Shown here: positions 25,977 to 34,723 of the stretch, one piece after another
Layout of the letters: the number at the start of each line of letters is the position of its first letter
Position numbering within the stretch: the first letter of the stretch is position 1
Assembly: GCA_023428025.1 (NCBI GenBank)
Contig: JAEYZN010000021.1
Coordinates: 186,001 to 250,000 of the forward strand
Source: Bacillota bacterium
Lineage (GTDB): Bacteria > Bacillota > Clostridia > Christensenellales > SZUA-584
Length of the DNA stretch: 64,000 nucleotides
Direction of reading: 5' to 3'
Program-made: the position numbers and the translations under genes
The notes under the pieces: generated by a model
Told to the model about the DNA's origin: nothing
The model's input: only the letters and a program-made list of their open reading frames with translations
Database searches by the model: none

Positions 25977-26892
25977 TCTTGTCAAAGAACTGAACCTGAG
26001 CGTCATATATCGGGGTGATGTGCAGAATGTCGAGATCAACACATCCGACCTGAACCGCCCCGGGCTGCAGATGGCAGGCTTTTTTGAGTATTTTGCAGTC
26101 AACCGTATTCAGCTTTTCGGCATGGTAGAGATGACCTACCTTCAGAACCTTGACCCTGAGCTTAAGCGCGAGCGGCTGGACAAGTATTTTGCCAGCCAGG
26201 TGCCGTGCGTCATGATCGGGCGGAACCTCACGCCGCCGCCTGAGATGATCGAAGCGGCGAAGAAATACAACACGCCGCTGCTGATGTCCGGGCTGACCAC
26301 CACGAAGCTCAGCCATAAAACCACGGTTTATCTGGACAGAGTGCTGGCCCCCAGCATATCCCGTCACGCAGGGCTGATGGACGTATACGGCGTCGGCATA
26401 CTGCTGATGGGCGATTCGGGCGTGGGCAAAAGCGAGACCGCGCTGGAACTCGTCAAACGAAATCACCGCCTCGTCGCGGACGACGTCGTGGAGATCGTCA
26501 AGCTATCGGACAACCAGCTGATCGGCCAGTCTCCCGAGGTGATCCGCCATATGATGGAGATACGCGGCCTTGGCATCATCGATGTCCGCACGCTGTACGG
26601 TATCGGCGCGGTGCTGGTGGAAAAATCCATCGAGCTGGCCGTCAATCTGGAGCTGGGCGACCCGATGAATATTGACCGTCTAGGCCTTTCCGACGAATAC
26701 ATAACCCTCTTGGGTGTGAAGATTCCCATCATCACGATACCGGTTCGCCCCGGGCGCAACCTGGCCATCATCATCGAGGTGGCGGCCATGAATTACCGGC
26801 TAAAATGCATGGGGCATATCACTGCCGAGCAACTGGACAGCAAGCTGCTGGAGATCATCGCGCCCGGAAGCTGTACGAGAGGAGAACACTGA
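25951..26892 (+). CDS. hprK: HPr kinase/phosphorylase
   Basis: A 313-residue bifunctional kinase/phosphorylase of full length. The N-terminal domain ends near residue 130; the Walker A loop GDSGVGKS spans residues 154-161, and the HprK signature EIRGLGIIDVRTLYG lies near 208. It phosphorylates Ser46 of HPr in response to glycolytic intermediates and so controls carbon catabolite repression through CcpA. The ATG at 25951 has GGAGGGA upstream and lies inside the HAD gene. Its TGA overlaps the ATG of the ROK kinase. HPr itself is not in the window. Confidence 0.97.
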   Translation: MKVKLKIDDLVKELNLSVIYRGDVQNVEINTSDLNRPGLQMAGFFEYFAVNRIQLFGMVEMTYLQNLDPELKRERLDKYFASQVPCVMIGRNLTPPPEMIEAAKKYNTPLLMSGLTTTKLSHKTTVYLDRVLAPSISRHAGLMDVYGVGILLMGDSGVGKSETALELVKRNHRLVADDVVEIVKLSDNQLIGQSPEVIRHMMEIRGLGIIDVRTLYGIGAVLVEKSIELAVNLELGDPMNIDRLGLSDEYITLLGVKIPIITIPVRPGRNLAIIIEVAAMNYRLKCMGHITAEQLDSKLLEIIAPGSCTRGEH

Positions 26893-27833
26893 TGTATCTT
26901 GCTGGAATCGATCTGGGCGGCACCGCCATCAAAGCCGGGCTGGTGGATGAAAAGCTTAATCTGGTCTGCAAAACGAGTGTTCCCACAGGAGTGGGCCGCA
27001 GCTATCAGGAGATCGTCGCCGACATGGCGCAGGCGGTCATCAGTGTCGCCAAAGAAAACGGCATCAGGCTGGATGAGATCAAGAGCGTGGGTATCGGCAT
27101 TCCCGGTGTGGCCAACAACGGTGTCGTCATCGCGGTCCACAACCTCTACTGGTTCGACATCCCGCTGGAAGCTGAGCTGAAGAAGCATCTGAACATTCCC
27201 GTATACATCGACAACGACGCGACGGTCGCGGCGGTATACGAATACCACCTCGGCGCACTGGCCGGCTGCAAGGTGGGCGTGTTGCTCACGCTGGGTACAG
27301 GCGTCGGTGGCGGCATCATCATAGGCGGTAAGCCGTTCAGCGGCGCGCATGGGCTGGGCAGCGAACTGGGACACATGCCGATCGTGCAAAACGGCATCCA
27401 GTGCACCTGCGGCAACAAGGGCTGCCTTGAGGTTTACGCCTCCGCCCCCGCTTTGATCCGCATGGGTCGCCAGTGCGTCATGGAGCGTCCGGAAAGCATG
27501 CTGCATCATGTGACGGGCGGCGACTATACCAAAGTGAATACCAAACTGATCATCGAAACCGCGCGCGAAGGCGATTATGTGTCGCTGTCCATTCTGGACG
27601 AATATGTAGGCAAGCTGGCGATGGGAATCTGTGCGCTGGAAAACGCTCTGGACCCCGATGTCATCGCGATCGGCGGCGGCGTGTCCGGCGCGGGTGAATT
27701 CCTGCTGAACAAGATCATCAAGGCCAGCGAAGGCCTCGGCATATTCGAAAACCAAAAATACGCTGACATCCGTTTGGCTTTATCCGGAAACGATGCCGGG
27801 ATCATCGGCGCGGCGATGCTAGGCATGTCATGA
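26892..27833 (+). CDS. ROK-family glucokinase-like sugar kinase
   Basis: A 313-residue ROK protein: AGIDLGGTAIKAGLVD (phosphate 1), YIDNDATVAAVYEYHLGA with the catalytic Asp, GTGVGGGIIIGG, the ROK signature with HMPIVQNG, and the zinc cluster CTCGNKGCLEVYAS. It phosphorylates glucose or a related hexose with ATP. Its ATG overlaps the hprK stop (TGATG), giving strict translational coupling. The join of a glucose kinase to the HPr kinase suggests a shared signal of glucose supply. Confidence 0.93.
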   Translation: MYLAGIDLGGTAIKAGLVDEKLNLVCKTSVPTGVGRSYQEIVADMAQAVISVAKENGIRLDEIKSVGIGIPGVANNGVVIAVHNLYWFDIPLEAELKKHLNIPVYIDNDATVAAVYEYHLGALAGCKVGVLLTLGTGVGGGIIIGGKPFSGAHGLGSELGHMPIVQNGIQCTCGNKGCLEVYASAPALIRMGRQCVMERPESMLHHVTGGDYTKVNTKLIIETAREGDYVSLSILDEYVGKLAMGICALENALDPDVIAIGGGVSGAGEFLLNKIIKASEGLGIFENQKYADIRLALSGNDAGIIGAAMLGMS

Positions 27834-27871
27834 TTGGGCGGTAAACCAAGTATAAATAAGCAAGAGGTGCA

Positions 27872-28978
27872 ATGATGAAGCCTTTTGCTTATTTTTTATG
27901 TGTGCTGGTCATTTTGCTTGTGGCCGTCTCTCCATGGCTGATTCTTTCGTATTATGAGAAACTGCCGGAAGAGCCCTATTTTCAGGGCATACTCCATATC
28001 TGGCATATATCTGACTGGCGCACAGGCGGTTCGTCTGCCGCCGCATTTCTGGCCAGCCGTATCAAGAAGTATGAAGCTCAGAATCCCCATGTGTTTATAG
28101 AGATGGAAACCTATACCCCGGACGAAGCGGCCACAGCCATTCAGTTCGGGCAAAAACCGGATATCATCTCGTATCCGTATGACAAAGGCCCTTCACTAGA
28201 GCTTGCCCCGCTTCCCCGTCAGAGCTTTTTGTTGTTGGACGATGAAGATACCGCGTATCCGTATATGTTCGGCGGGTATTGCCTGATCATTAACAACGAC
28301 CTGATGAGCGAAAACGGCCTCGGCACTTATGATGGCTGGGGCATACGCCCGGACGCACTGCTGGACGCGGCTGCGTTTGGCGTCGCGTTTGACTCCGAAC
28401 CGGGATATTCCGCCCTGCCCGCGCTGGCGCTGCACCAATATCCTCCTCTGGAAAAGCCCAACAAGTATACTTGGAACGAGCCCGAAATGCCGGATGCCGC
28501 GCTTGGTCTTAAAGCCGCGTATTCCGATGGTCTTTCGGCTTTCTGTAAAGGCGAAACCGCCGTGCTGATCGCATCACACCGGCAGTTGTTCGACGTCACG
28601 GAGCGATATGCACAGGGCGAAGCGCCCGCTTTCACGGCTTACGCCATCGGCGGATATACCGATATGGCGCAGATGCTGGGCGTCACTGTTCAGGAGGATG
28701 AATTAAGGCAAAACGCCTGCAAGGATTTCGCATCCTATTTGGTGAGCGAGCCGTCTCAGAAAAAACTGGAGGCTATCGGCGTGTTTCCGGTGATCAGGAA
28801 TGTGGATATTTATCAGGAGAACGAGGCGCTGCGGGCCATATACGACCAGCTTGGCCAGTCCGGCGTGTTCGTTAAGCCTGAAGGCCGCCAAACGCTTGAG
28901 GCGCTGGCGATGGATGCTTTTGGCGGCAGCGATACGGCGCTGCAGAAGCTGAGAAAGTTGCTGAGCAAATCGTCGTAG
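27872..28978 (+). CDS. Extracellular solute-binding protein-like, membrane-anchored, orphan
   Basis: A 368-residue protein with an uncleaved-looking N-terminal anchor (YFLCVLVILLVAVSPWLIL) and no lipobox cysteine. The mature part resembles cluster-1 sugar-binding proteins: GILHIWHISDWRTGGSSAAA, KPDIISYPYDKGP, MFGGYCLIINNDLMSENGL, and a C-terminal region ACKDFASYLVSEPSQKKLEAIGVFP. GAGGTG lies before the ATG pair at 27872/27875. No ABC permease or ATPase gene is adjacent, which is odd for this class. The fold call is moderate. Confidence 0.65.
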   Translation: MMKPFAYFLCVLVILLVAVSPWLILSYYEKLPEEPYFQGILHIWHISDWRTGGSSAAAFLASRIKKYEAQNPHVFIEMETYTPDEAATAIQFGQKPDIISYPYDKGPSLELAPLPRQSFLLLDDEDTAYPYMFGGYCLIINNDLMSENGLGTYDGWGIRPDALLDAAAFGVAFDSEPGYSALPALALHQYPPLEKPNKYTWNEPEMPDAALGLKAAYSDGLSAFCKGETAVLIASHRQLFDVTERYAQGEAPAFTAYAIGGYTDMAQMLGVTVQEDELRQNACKDFASYLVSEPSQKKLEAIGVFPVIRNVDIYQENEALRAIYDQLGQSGVFVKPEGRQTLEALAMDAFGGSDTALQKLRKLLSKSS

Positions 28979-28981
28979 GCT

Positions 28982-29344
28982 TTAATATCCGATCACCGTA
29001 TGTCCCTGCGCCGTCAGGGCCTGAACGGCCCTTTGCAGATTCTGCGATTTGATGAACAGATAATCGGTGTCGTAGGTGGATATAGCGAAGACTGATACGC
29101 CAGCCCTGGCAAGTGTGTCCGTCAGGCCGGCCAATATTCCGATCAGGGAAAAGTCCAGTATGCCGCTGATACGCATGCCGTGCCAGCCGGTCTCAGCGAT
29201 ACTGTCCCGCGGAGCCAGCTCAGCTTCGCAGACCAGCGATATCTCCCCGCCGCTCACCGTCAGCGATACAAACTCTCCGGACGGAAGGCTCTGCGTTTTT
29301 AACCGGCAAACGGCATATTCCTTCTCCAGCAGTTCAAGCGTCAT
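28982..29344 (-). CDS. ACT-domain protein
   Basis: A 120-residue protein of two ACT-like halves. The second half, ISGILDFSLIGILAGLTDTLARAGVSVFAISTYDTDYLFIK, is typical of the CASTOR/ACT_7 group, in which the domain binds amino acids. GGAGG lies 6 bases before the ATG. It ends 3 bases from the stop of the convergent solute-binding gene. A sensor or regulatory role is inferred. Confidence 0.85.
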   Translation of the reverse strand: MTLELLEKEYAVCRLKTQSLPSGEFVSLTVSGGEISLVCEAELAPRDSIAETGWHGMRISGILDFSLIGILAGLTDTLARAGVSVFAISTYDTDYLFIKSQNLQRAVQALTAQGHTVIGY

Positions 29345-29373
29345 AAAGGGCCTCCATTTTGGAACTTTGGAAC

Positions 29374-29397
29374 TTAAAAAGCCGCTTTGCAGCGGCC
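29374..29397 (-). terminator. Terminator of the SleB-like hydrolase gene
   Basis: Minus-strand GCCGC-TGCAAA-GCGGC hairpin followed by TTTTTAAG. Confidence 0.75.
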
Positions 29398-29403
29398 TTC
29401 GTT

Positions 29404-30930
29404 TTATGCCACAAATCTTGAGTAGTAATTCTCCACACCAAATTCTTTGATCAGCGCCTTCACTGTGGCCGGGCCTGCGACGCCGTCAGCGTCCAGACCT
29501 TTCTTCTGCTGAAAATCCATCAGCGCAATCTTGGTATCTTTGCCGAAATAGCTGTCCGCATAGACGTCATAGCCTAGCTTGTTCAGCATGTACTGGATTC
29601 TGTAGACACGTTTTTCCGGCTTGCATCCGTACTGCGCATATTTGTAAGTACGTTCGAACAACGCGGGAGGCGCTTCGCCGCCGCGATGCCGACCGCTGTA
29701 ACTGTGGCGGTAGAAGCAATGGCCGCCAATCGTTTTATAAAACTTGTGGCTGCCCCAGTTCTCGCCCGAAGGAGCCCCGGAACGGAAATAGTATATATCC
29801 TGCGCGACGACCCAAAGCTCGTCATCCAGCACCGCGCGGGCGGCTCTCTTGGATGAAGACGAGGGCGACCGTCCTTCCCGGCCCGCATAAGCGAACTGCC
29901 CCGGGCGCGTGATGACATCCTTGATGTTGCTTCCGGGGAAACTGCGGCACAGCACGCGGTTCATCACCACGTTGCCGACAGCCACCTTGCCCTCAAAGCT
30001 CTCGCCACGGGCCTCAATATCTATGATCTGCGCGAGCATATAATACTCTTCATCCGTATACTCGTAGTGGTTATTGGAATAGCCCATGCCGTTGTAATAG
30101 GCATCCGCCTCCACAACGAAGAAATCGACCAGCTCGTCCACGCTGATTGGCGCGGGCGTCGGGTCCGGCTCGGTCGTGGGAATCGGTGTCGGTGATTCCG
30201 TCGGCTCCTCTGTCGGCTTTGTCGTTGGAATCATCGTCGGCGATTCCAACGGGTCATCCAGAGCCGCTACAACATTGTCGGGAGAAGCCGCGGGCTCTGT
30301 CGGAGATTCTGTGGCCGCTGTTTCCTCCGGTGTGGCGGTTGGGCTCTGCGTCGCATCCGGCAAAACCTGAGCGCCGACGACAGCGGCTTTGTTTCCGCCC
30401 GTCACCTCGGCTTCGGCAGGCGCCGCTATGCCGCCCGGGGCGAGAAATACGATGAGCATCACAGCGACGACCACAACACCCGTCCCCACATACAGCAGCA
30501 CCATACGGTTCCGTCTGCCCTTTTTGCCCAGCCGTTTGTTGTTGGACGCAAAGGCCAGCGCGTCGTTCGTTCTGCTTGCATTGTCCTTTTTAGTAGAGAT
30601 TGAAAAAACGCCGCTAAAAAGGCCTGGTTTTTTTCTTCGGCTGCGCGATAAGCGGCTTTTTGGTGTATGCTCGTCCAGAAAATCGTTGGGCTTTGCCGGT
30701 CTTTCAAAACGCTTGGTCTCCACAGGAGAAACTTCCGGCGTATCCTCCAGATAATCCACCCGCGTTTCAGTCTTTGAAGGTAAAGGATTGACAACGGGAG
30801 CCGCACTTACCCCTGCGCCTTCCTCCTTTTGTTTCGCGACAACGACACGCTGTGTTTGTACAGCCGGGTTTTTCTGAGCGATTTTATTTTTTAAGTTTTT
30901 CAGAGCACGAATGCCTGAATTCTTTGCCAT
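29404..30930 (-). CDS. SleB-type cell wall hydrolase with C-terminal peptidoglycan-binding domain
   Basis: A 508-residue protein. A basic cytosolic N terminus of about 145 residues precedes one transmembrane segment (MVLLYVGTGVVVVAVMLIVFL), then a long Thr/Pro/Glu/Ser linker (PTMIPTTKPTEEPTESPTP). The Hydrolase_2 domain has EEYYMLAQIIDIEARGESFEGKV, with the catalytic Glu, and the C-terminal PG_binding_1 domain has LNKLGYDVYADSYFGKDT. SleB proteins are lytic transglycosylases, known best from cortex lysis in germination. This one has a long intracellular tail and a strong sigma-A-like promoter, so it may work in vegetative growth. Confidence 0.88.
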   Translation of the reverse strand: MAKNSGIRALKNLKNKIAQKNPAVQTQRVVVAKQKEEGAGVSAAPVVNPLPSKTETRVDYLEDTPEVSPVETKRFERPAKPNDFLDEHTPKSRLSRSRRKKPGLFSGVFSISTKKDNASRTNDALAFASNNKRLGKKGRRNRMVLLYVGTGVVVVAVMLIVFLAPGGIAAPAEAEVTGGNKAAVVGAQVLPDATQSPTATPEETAATESPTEPAASPDNVVAALDDPLESPTMIPTTKPTEEPTESPTPIPTTEPDPTPAPISVDELVDFFVVEADAYYNGMGYSNNHYEYTDEEYYMLAQIIDIEARGESFEGKVAVGNVVMNRVLCRSFPGSNIKDVITRPGQFAYAGREGRSPSSSSKRAARAVLDDELWVVAQDIYYFRSGAPSGENWGSHKFYKTIGGHCFYRHSYSGRHRGGEAPPALFERTYKYAQYGCKPEKRVYRIQYMLNKLGYDVYADSYFGKDTKIALMDFQQKKGLDADGVAGPATVKALIKEFGVENYYSRFVA

Positions 30931-30974
30931 ACGGCTATCTCCTTACAGAAACGTACACTCACACCATTATCCAT

Positions 30975-31003
30975 ATCATAACGTATCCGTTCCAAAATGT
31001 CAA
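30975..31003 (-). promoter_or_regulatory. Sigma-A promoter of the SleB-like gene
   Basis: Minus-strand TTGACA (31003-30998), 17-base spacer, TATGAT (30980-30975), about 45 bases before the start codon. Near-consensus. Confidence 0.85.
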
Positions 31004-31038
31004 TGAAGCTGTAATATTTTTGTAACATTTTAACACTG

Positions 31039-31542
31039 CTAAAATTCAGTCATTCCATGACTGATCTGGGTTTGCAGATCAGCCTCGTCTACTGTTTTTC
31101 CAGGAGGCGCGCCATGCATCCGGAGCATTTTCGCGACCAACCCGCCTTTATTTTCCAAGGTTGCTTTGTAAGCTTCAAGGCTCACCGGCGGTCTTTCTTC
31201 GGGATGCGGGTCCGCCTGCACCGTAAACAATATGATTTTTTTCCCTGATGCCTCCAGTGTATTCACAAAGGCGTTGACAGCCGGCACAGTCTTGCCCGCC
31301 CAGACAGGTGAACCGATGCATATCGTATCATATGCTTTCATCTCCTGAGCATAGTCGCTTTTCAACCGGCTCTTGAACCCAAACGATGCCCCGAAACCGG
31401 CTGCCATGAAGGATGCCGCGGACCGGCCTCTCTTTTTGACTTCCTCCAGTTCAAATACGTCCGCCCCCAGTCTTTTGGCCAGCAGATTTGCAGCCAGCCG
31501 CGTGTTTCCGTCACGCGTGTAAAATACAACCGCCGTTTTCAT
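31039..31542 (-). CDS. Flavodoxin-family protein
   Basis: A 167-residue flavodoxin-fold protein. The FMN phosphate loop is VVFYTRDGNTRLAANLLAKR at the N terminus and the flavin-contact loop is CIGSPVWAGKTVPAVNAF near residue 75. It probably carries or uses FMN in electron transfer or quinone/flavin reduction. It follows the TetR gene by 11 bases, so it is likely the regulated target. Confidence 0.88.
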   Translation of the reverse strand: MKTAVVFYTRDGNTRLAANLLAKRLGADVFELEEVKKRGRSAASFMAAGFGASFGFKSRLKSDYAQEMKAYDTICIGSPVWAGKTVPAVNAFVNTLEASGKKIILFTVQADPHPEERPPVSLEAYKATLENKGGLVAKMLRMHGAPPGKTVDEADLQTQISHGMTEF

Positions 31543-31553
31543 AGCTTACCTCG

Positions 31554-32141
31554 TTAATAGTTTGATATCGCCAGAGTCGTCTCCTTCAGCCCCAATATCT
31601 TGGTCGCCATTTCCCTGATTCCGCTGTACAAGTCCGGGGTGCCTGCGTTTGCTTTTTGCAGCAGCGAATCAATTCCATAGAACACGATCGCCGAGCAGAC
31701 GTCCGGGTTCTTGACGCGGAAATACCCTTTCTCAATGCCTTCAAACACCACGTCTTCCAGCAAAGGCAGCAGCGTGCGCGCCCGTTCCTCTCTCAACACT
31801 GTGTCGTACCATTCTGCCGGTGTATCCTTGAAATATGAATCCGTCTCCGGCGCGGTATCCGTCTGTTCGATCAGCGCGGCTATAAAATATTCCGCTCTGG
31901 AAATCGCGTCGTGCAGAGAATCCATCTGCTGCGCAAGCTGATCGCGGTACTCGTCCATCTGCATGGCGAGTATGTACCTGACGATGGACTGCTTGCTCTC
32001 AAAGTGGTAAAAAAATGTCCCTTTTGCGATGCCGGCCAGCGCGCATATCTCCTCAACCGGCGTCTGATCATATCCTTTTTCCGAAAACAATGTCCGCGCG
32101 CTGCTGAGTATCAGCATCTTTGTCGCTCTCTCGCCTGTCAT
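31554..32141 (-). CDS. TetR/AcrR-family transcriptional regulator
   Basis: A 195-residue regulator. The DNA-binding helices read ILSSARTLFSEKGYDQTPVEE and AGIAKGTFFYHFESKQSIVR, the standard TetR pattern; the rest is a variable helical ligand domain. AGGAGG precedes the ATG. An inverted repeat TGACC-AA-GGTCA lies 55 bases upstream and could be its operator. It forms an operon with the flavodoxin, which suggests a redox-active or toxic inducer. Confidence 0.92.
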   Translation of the reverse strand: MTGERATKMLILSSARTLFSEKGYDQTPVEEICALAGIAKGTFFYHFESKQSIVRYILAMQMDEYRDQLAQQMDSLHDAISRAEYFIAALIEQTDTAPETDSYFKDTPAEWYDTVLREERARTLLPLLEDVVFEGIEKGYFRVKNPDVCSAIVFYGIDSLLQKANAGTPDLYSGIREMATKILGLKETTLAISNY

Positions 32142-32195
32142 ATTATCCTCCTGACCCTTTGCCTAAAAAATAGCGGCATTTAATGTCATCATTAT

Positions 32196-32207
32196 TGACC
32201 AAGGTCA
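32196..32207. promoter_or_regulatory. Inverted repeat TGACC-N2-GGTCA, possible TetR operator
   Basis: The short symmetric site lies upstream of the TetR start and between it and the histidine phosphatase stop. Length and position fit autoregulation, but the match is short and could be chance. Confidence 0.4.
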
Positions 32208-32213
32208 GGAATT

Positions 32214-32810
32214 TTATACTTTCAGAGGCTGGATCAGCTGTTTCAGCACCGCAAAACCATTGCCAACAGCGAGCTTTGCGAAGCCTGCGGGACGGATATC
32301 GTAGCTAAAAATATGATCACTGTCACCGTGCAAAAGATGGGACAAAGCGGATAGTACGAAGCCTTTATGGGCGACAATCAGAATGCGTCCGCCATCTGTT
32401 TCCCTGATAATAGCTTTAATTGTTTTAAAAGAATTTGTCAAGTAATCCTTTACATTATCCCCGTCTGGGAACGTAAAACGGCTGTAGTCATCCATATAGG
32501 CCTGCCACACATCCGGCATGCGGTTTTGTATCTCGTTCGCGCTCAGCCCATCGAACCTGCCGAAATCCATCTCCCGCAGAGCCTCAAGGTAAATGACGCT
32601 TCTGCCCGGAGCAACGATATCCGCTGTTTGGCGCGCGCGCAAAGCTTCGCTGCAATACACATGGGTCGGCTCCCACCCAGACAGCAACCCAGCCGTCCTG
32701 CGCACTTCACCGGCGGCTTCAGAGGCAAGCGGCGGGTTCAGACGGCCGCAATACCTTTGTTCCAGATTCTCCCGTGTGGCGCCGTGGCGCACCAGTACCA
32801 ATTCGGTCAA
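32214..32810 (-). CDS. Histidine phosphatase-family protein (phosphoglycerate mutase-like)
   Basis: A 198-residue protein with the RHG motif VLVRHGATREN near the N terminus, a CSEALRARQTADI loop, EMDFGRFDGLSANEI with the catalytic acid, and the second histidine in ILIVAHKGFVLSAL. The start is TTG at 32810, set by AAGGAG 6 bases before it; longer versions of the frame run into atpC and are not credible. It resembles broad phosphatases of the PhoE/CobC type. It lies 61 bases after atpC and may be transcribed with the ATP synthase operon. Confidence 0.88.
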   Translation of the reverse strand: MTELVLVRHGATRENLEQRYCGRLNPPLASEAAGEVRRTAGLLSGWEPTHVYCSEALRARQTADIVAPGRSVIYLEALREMDFGRFDGLSANEIQNRMPDVWQAYMDDYSRFTFPDGDNVKDYLTNSFKTIKAIIRETDGGRILIVAHKGFVLSALSHLLHGDSDHIFSYDIRPAGFAKLAVGNGFAVLKQLIQPLKV

Positions 32811-32871
32811 CCGCTTCTCCTTCAGAAGAAAATAAAAGCGCCACAAACCGGTTGCAGCGCCCCTGATCTGT

Positions 32872-33288
32872 TTAGTCGAGGTTCTGTTTCTGGCGTCCCA
32901 CGCGCAGGCGCACCATGGCGCGGGCCAGCGCAATCTGGTTCTGCATGTATTCCTGATAGCTCTGCCGCTGACGAAGGCGCTCTTCCGCCCTCTCTTTGGC
33001 TTCTTTGGCGCGGACCATGTCGATCTCTTCCGGCCACTCCACCGCCTGCGAAAATATGATCGTCTCATCCGGCCGCACCTCCACAAACCCTTCGGACGTG
33101 GTGCATTCCTTCCAGTCGCCGTCGATATTGAGACGCATCGCGCCGATGGACAAAGCGCAGACCATGGGCTCGTGCATCTTCTGAATGCTGAGGAATCCAT
33201 CGGGCGTGGGAACGATCGCGCTCTCTACATCGCCGCAGAAGAACGTCCGTTCCGGAGTGATGATCTCCAGTGTGTATTTCGCCGGCAT
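32872..33288 (-). CDS. atpC: F1Fo ATP synthase epsilon subunit
   Basis: A 138-residue epsilon subunit. The beta-sandwich domain has EIITPERTFFCGDVESAIVPTP and DGFLSIQKMHEPMVCAL; the C-terminal helical hairpin is KEAKERAEERLRQRQSYQEY. It sits on the rotor stalk with gamma and its helices can block ATP hydrolysis. It is the last gene of the operon, 16 bases after atpD. Confidence 0.96.
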   Translation of the reverse strand: MPAKYTLEIITPERTFFCGDVESAIVPTPDGFLSIQKMHEPMVCALSIGAMRLNIDGDWKECTTSEGFVEVRPDETIIFSQAVEWPEEIDMVRAKEAKERAEERLRQRQSYQEYMQNQIALARAMVRLRVGRQKQNLD

Positions 33289-33304
33289 GCCATTTCCTCC
33301 TCTG

Positions 33305-34708
33305 TCAGGACTTCTTCTCTTTCGCCTTCACGTCTTCGATATCACCCGCCATGAAGAAAGCCCCCTCGGGGATATCGTCCACTTCCCCGTCCACGATGGA
33401 CCGGAAGCTCTCTATCGTGCGCTCCAGCGGCACATATTTGCCGGGGATGCCCGTGAACACCTCGGCCACAGACATCGGCTGCGACAGAAAACGCTGAACC
33501 TTTCTGGCGCGGTACACGATGGTCTTGTCGACATCCGAGAGGTCTTCCAGGCCCAGCATCGCGATGATATCCTGCAGTTCCTTGTAGCGCTGGAGCACTT
33601 CCTGCACCCGCCGCGCCACGTTGTAATGCGTTTCGCCCAGGATGCGCGGGTCGAGTATGCGCGAGGAGGATTCCAGCGGGTTGATCGCGGGATAGATACC
33701 CAGCTCAGAAATCTGGCGGGACAGCACCGTTGTGGCGTCCAGATGCGAGAACGTCGTCGCGGGCGCCGGGTCCGTCAGGTCGTCCGCCGGCACATAGATG
33801 GCCTGCACAGACGTGATCGAACCGTTCTTGGTGGACGTGATGCGCTCCTGAAGTGAGCCCAGCTCCGCCGCCAGCGTCGGCTGATAACCCACCGCGGACG
33901 GTATGCGCCCCAGCAAGGCCGAAACCTCGGAGCCCGCCTGTATGAAGCGGTATATGTTGTCGATGAACAGGAGCACGTCCTGATGCTCTTCGTCACGCAG
34001 GTGCTCGGCCAGCGTCAGCCCTGTGAACGCCACGCGCATACGCGAACCCGGCGGTTCATTCATCTGCCCAAATGCGAGGCACGTTTTCTCGATAACACCT
34101 GATTCGGTCATGTCCATGATCAGCTCGTTGCCTTCACGGCTTCTCTCGCCCACGCCCGTGAACACGGAATAGCCGCCATGTTCCGTCGCGATATTGCGGA
34201 TAAGCTCCATGATCAGCACCGTTTTGCCGACGCCCGCGCCACCGAACAGACCGATCTTGCCGCCCTTGGCGTAAGGCGCCAGCAGATCGATGACCTTGAT
34301 GCCCGTCTCAAACAGCTCGGTCGCCGGGTTCTGGTCCGCAAATTTGGGCGGTTTCCGATGAATCGGCAGCCGTGTATCCGCGTTGATAGGGCCTTTGCCG
34401 TCGATCGGCTGTCCGATCACGTTCACCACGCGGCCCAGCGTCTGCTGCCCCACCGGAACGTTGATGCGGTCTCCCGTGTTGATCACGGCGAGTCCGCAGT
34501 ATAGTCCTTCCGTGGCATGCAGCGCGATGCAGCGCACCGTATCGTCGCCGATGTGCATCGCCACTTCCAGCCAAACCTCCCGGTCTCCCAGCTTGATCAC
34601 CAGCGCGTTGTATATGGCGGGCAGGTAGCCGTCGTGAAATTTCACGTCCAGCACCGGCCCTGTGATGCGTATCAGTTCGCCTTTATTGACGATTTTGTAG
34701 TCCTCCAT
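33305..34708 (-). CDS. atpD: F1Fo ATP synthase beta subunit
   Basis: A 467-residue catalytic subunit. The Walker A loop is GLFGGAGVGKTV near residue 150, the catalytic Glu region is GVGERSREGNELIMDM, Walker B is DVLLFIDNIYRF, and the DELSEED-type lever is GLEDLSDVDK. The ATG at 34708 follows GGAGAG; a TTG 12 bases upstream overlaps that site. It makes or splits ATP at three sites of the F1 head. It lies 15 bases after atpG. Confidence 0.98.
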   Translation of the reverse strand: MEDYKIVNKGELIRITGPVLDVKFHDGYLPAIYNALVIKLGDREVWLEVAMHIGDDTVRCIALHATEGLYCGLAVINTGDRINVPVGQQTLGRVVNVIGQPIDGKGPINADTRLPIHRKPPKFADQNPATELFETGIKVIDLLAPYAKGGKIGLFGGAGVGKTVLIMELIRNIATEHGGYSVFTGVGERSREGNELIMDMTESGVIEKTCLAFGQMNEPPGSRMRVAFTGLTLAEHLRDEEHQDVLLFIDNIYRFIQAGSEVSALLGRIPSAVGYQPTLAAELGSLQERITSTKNGSITSVQAIYVPADDLTDPAPATTFSHLDATTVLSRQISELGIYPAINPLESSSRILDPRILGETHYNVARRVQEVLQRYKELQDIIAMLGLEDLSDVDKTIVYRARKVQRFLSQPMSVAEVFTGIPGKYVPLERTIESFRSIVDGEVDDIPEGAFFMAGDIEDVKAKEKKS

Positions 34709-34723
34709 GTCGCTCTCCAATCG

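Noticed and set aside
32811..33200. Upstream extension of the histidine phosphatase frame into atpC
   Set aside because: No ribosome site, Arg/Trp-rich shadow sequence; a TTG with AAGGAG at 32810 gives a normal-length protein.
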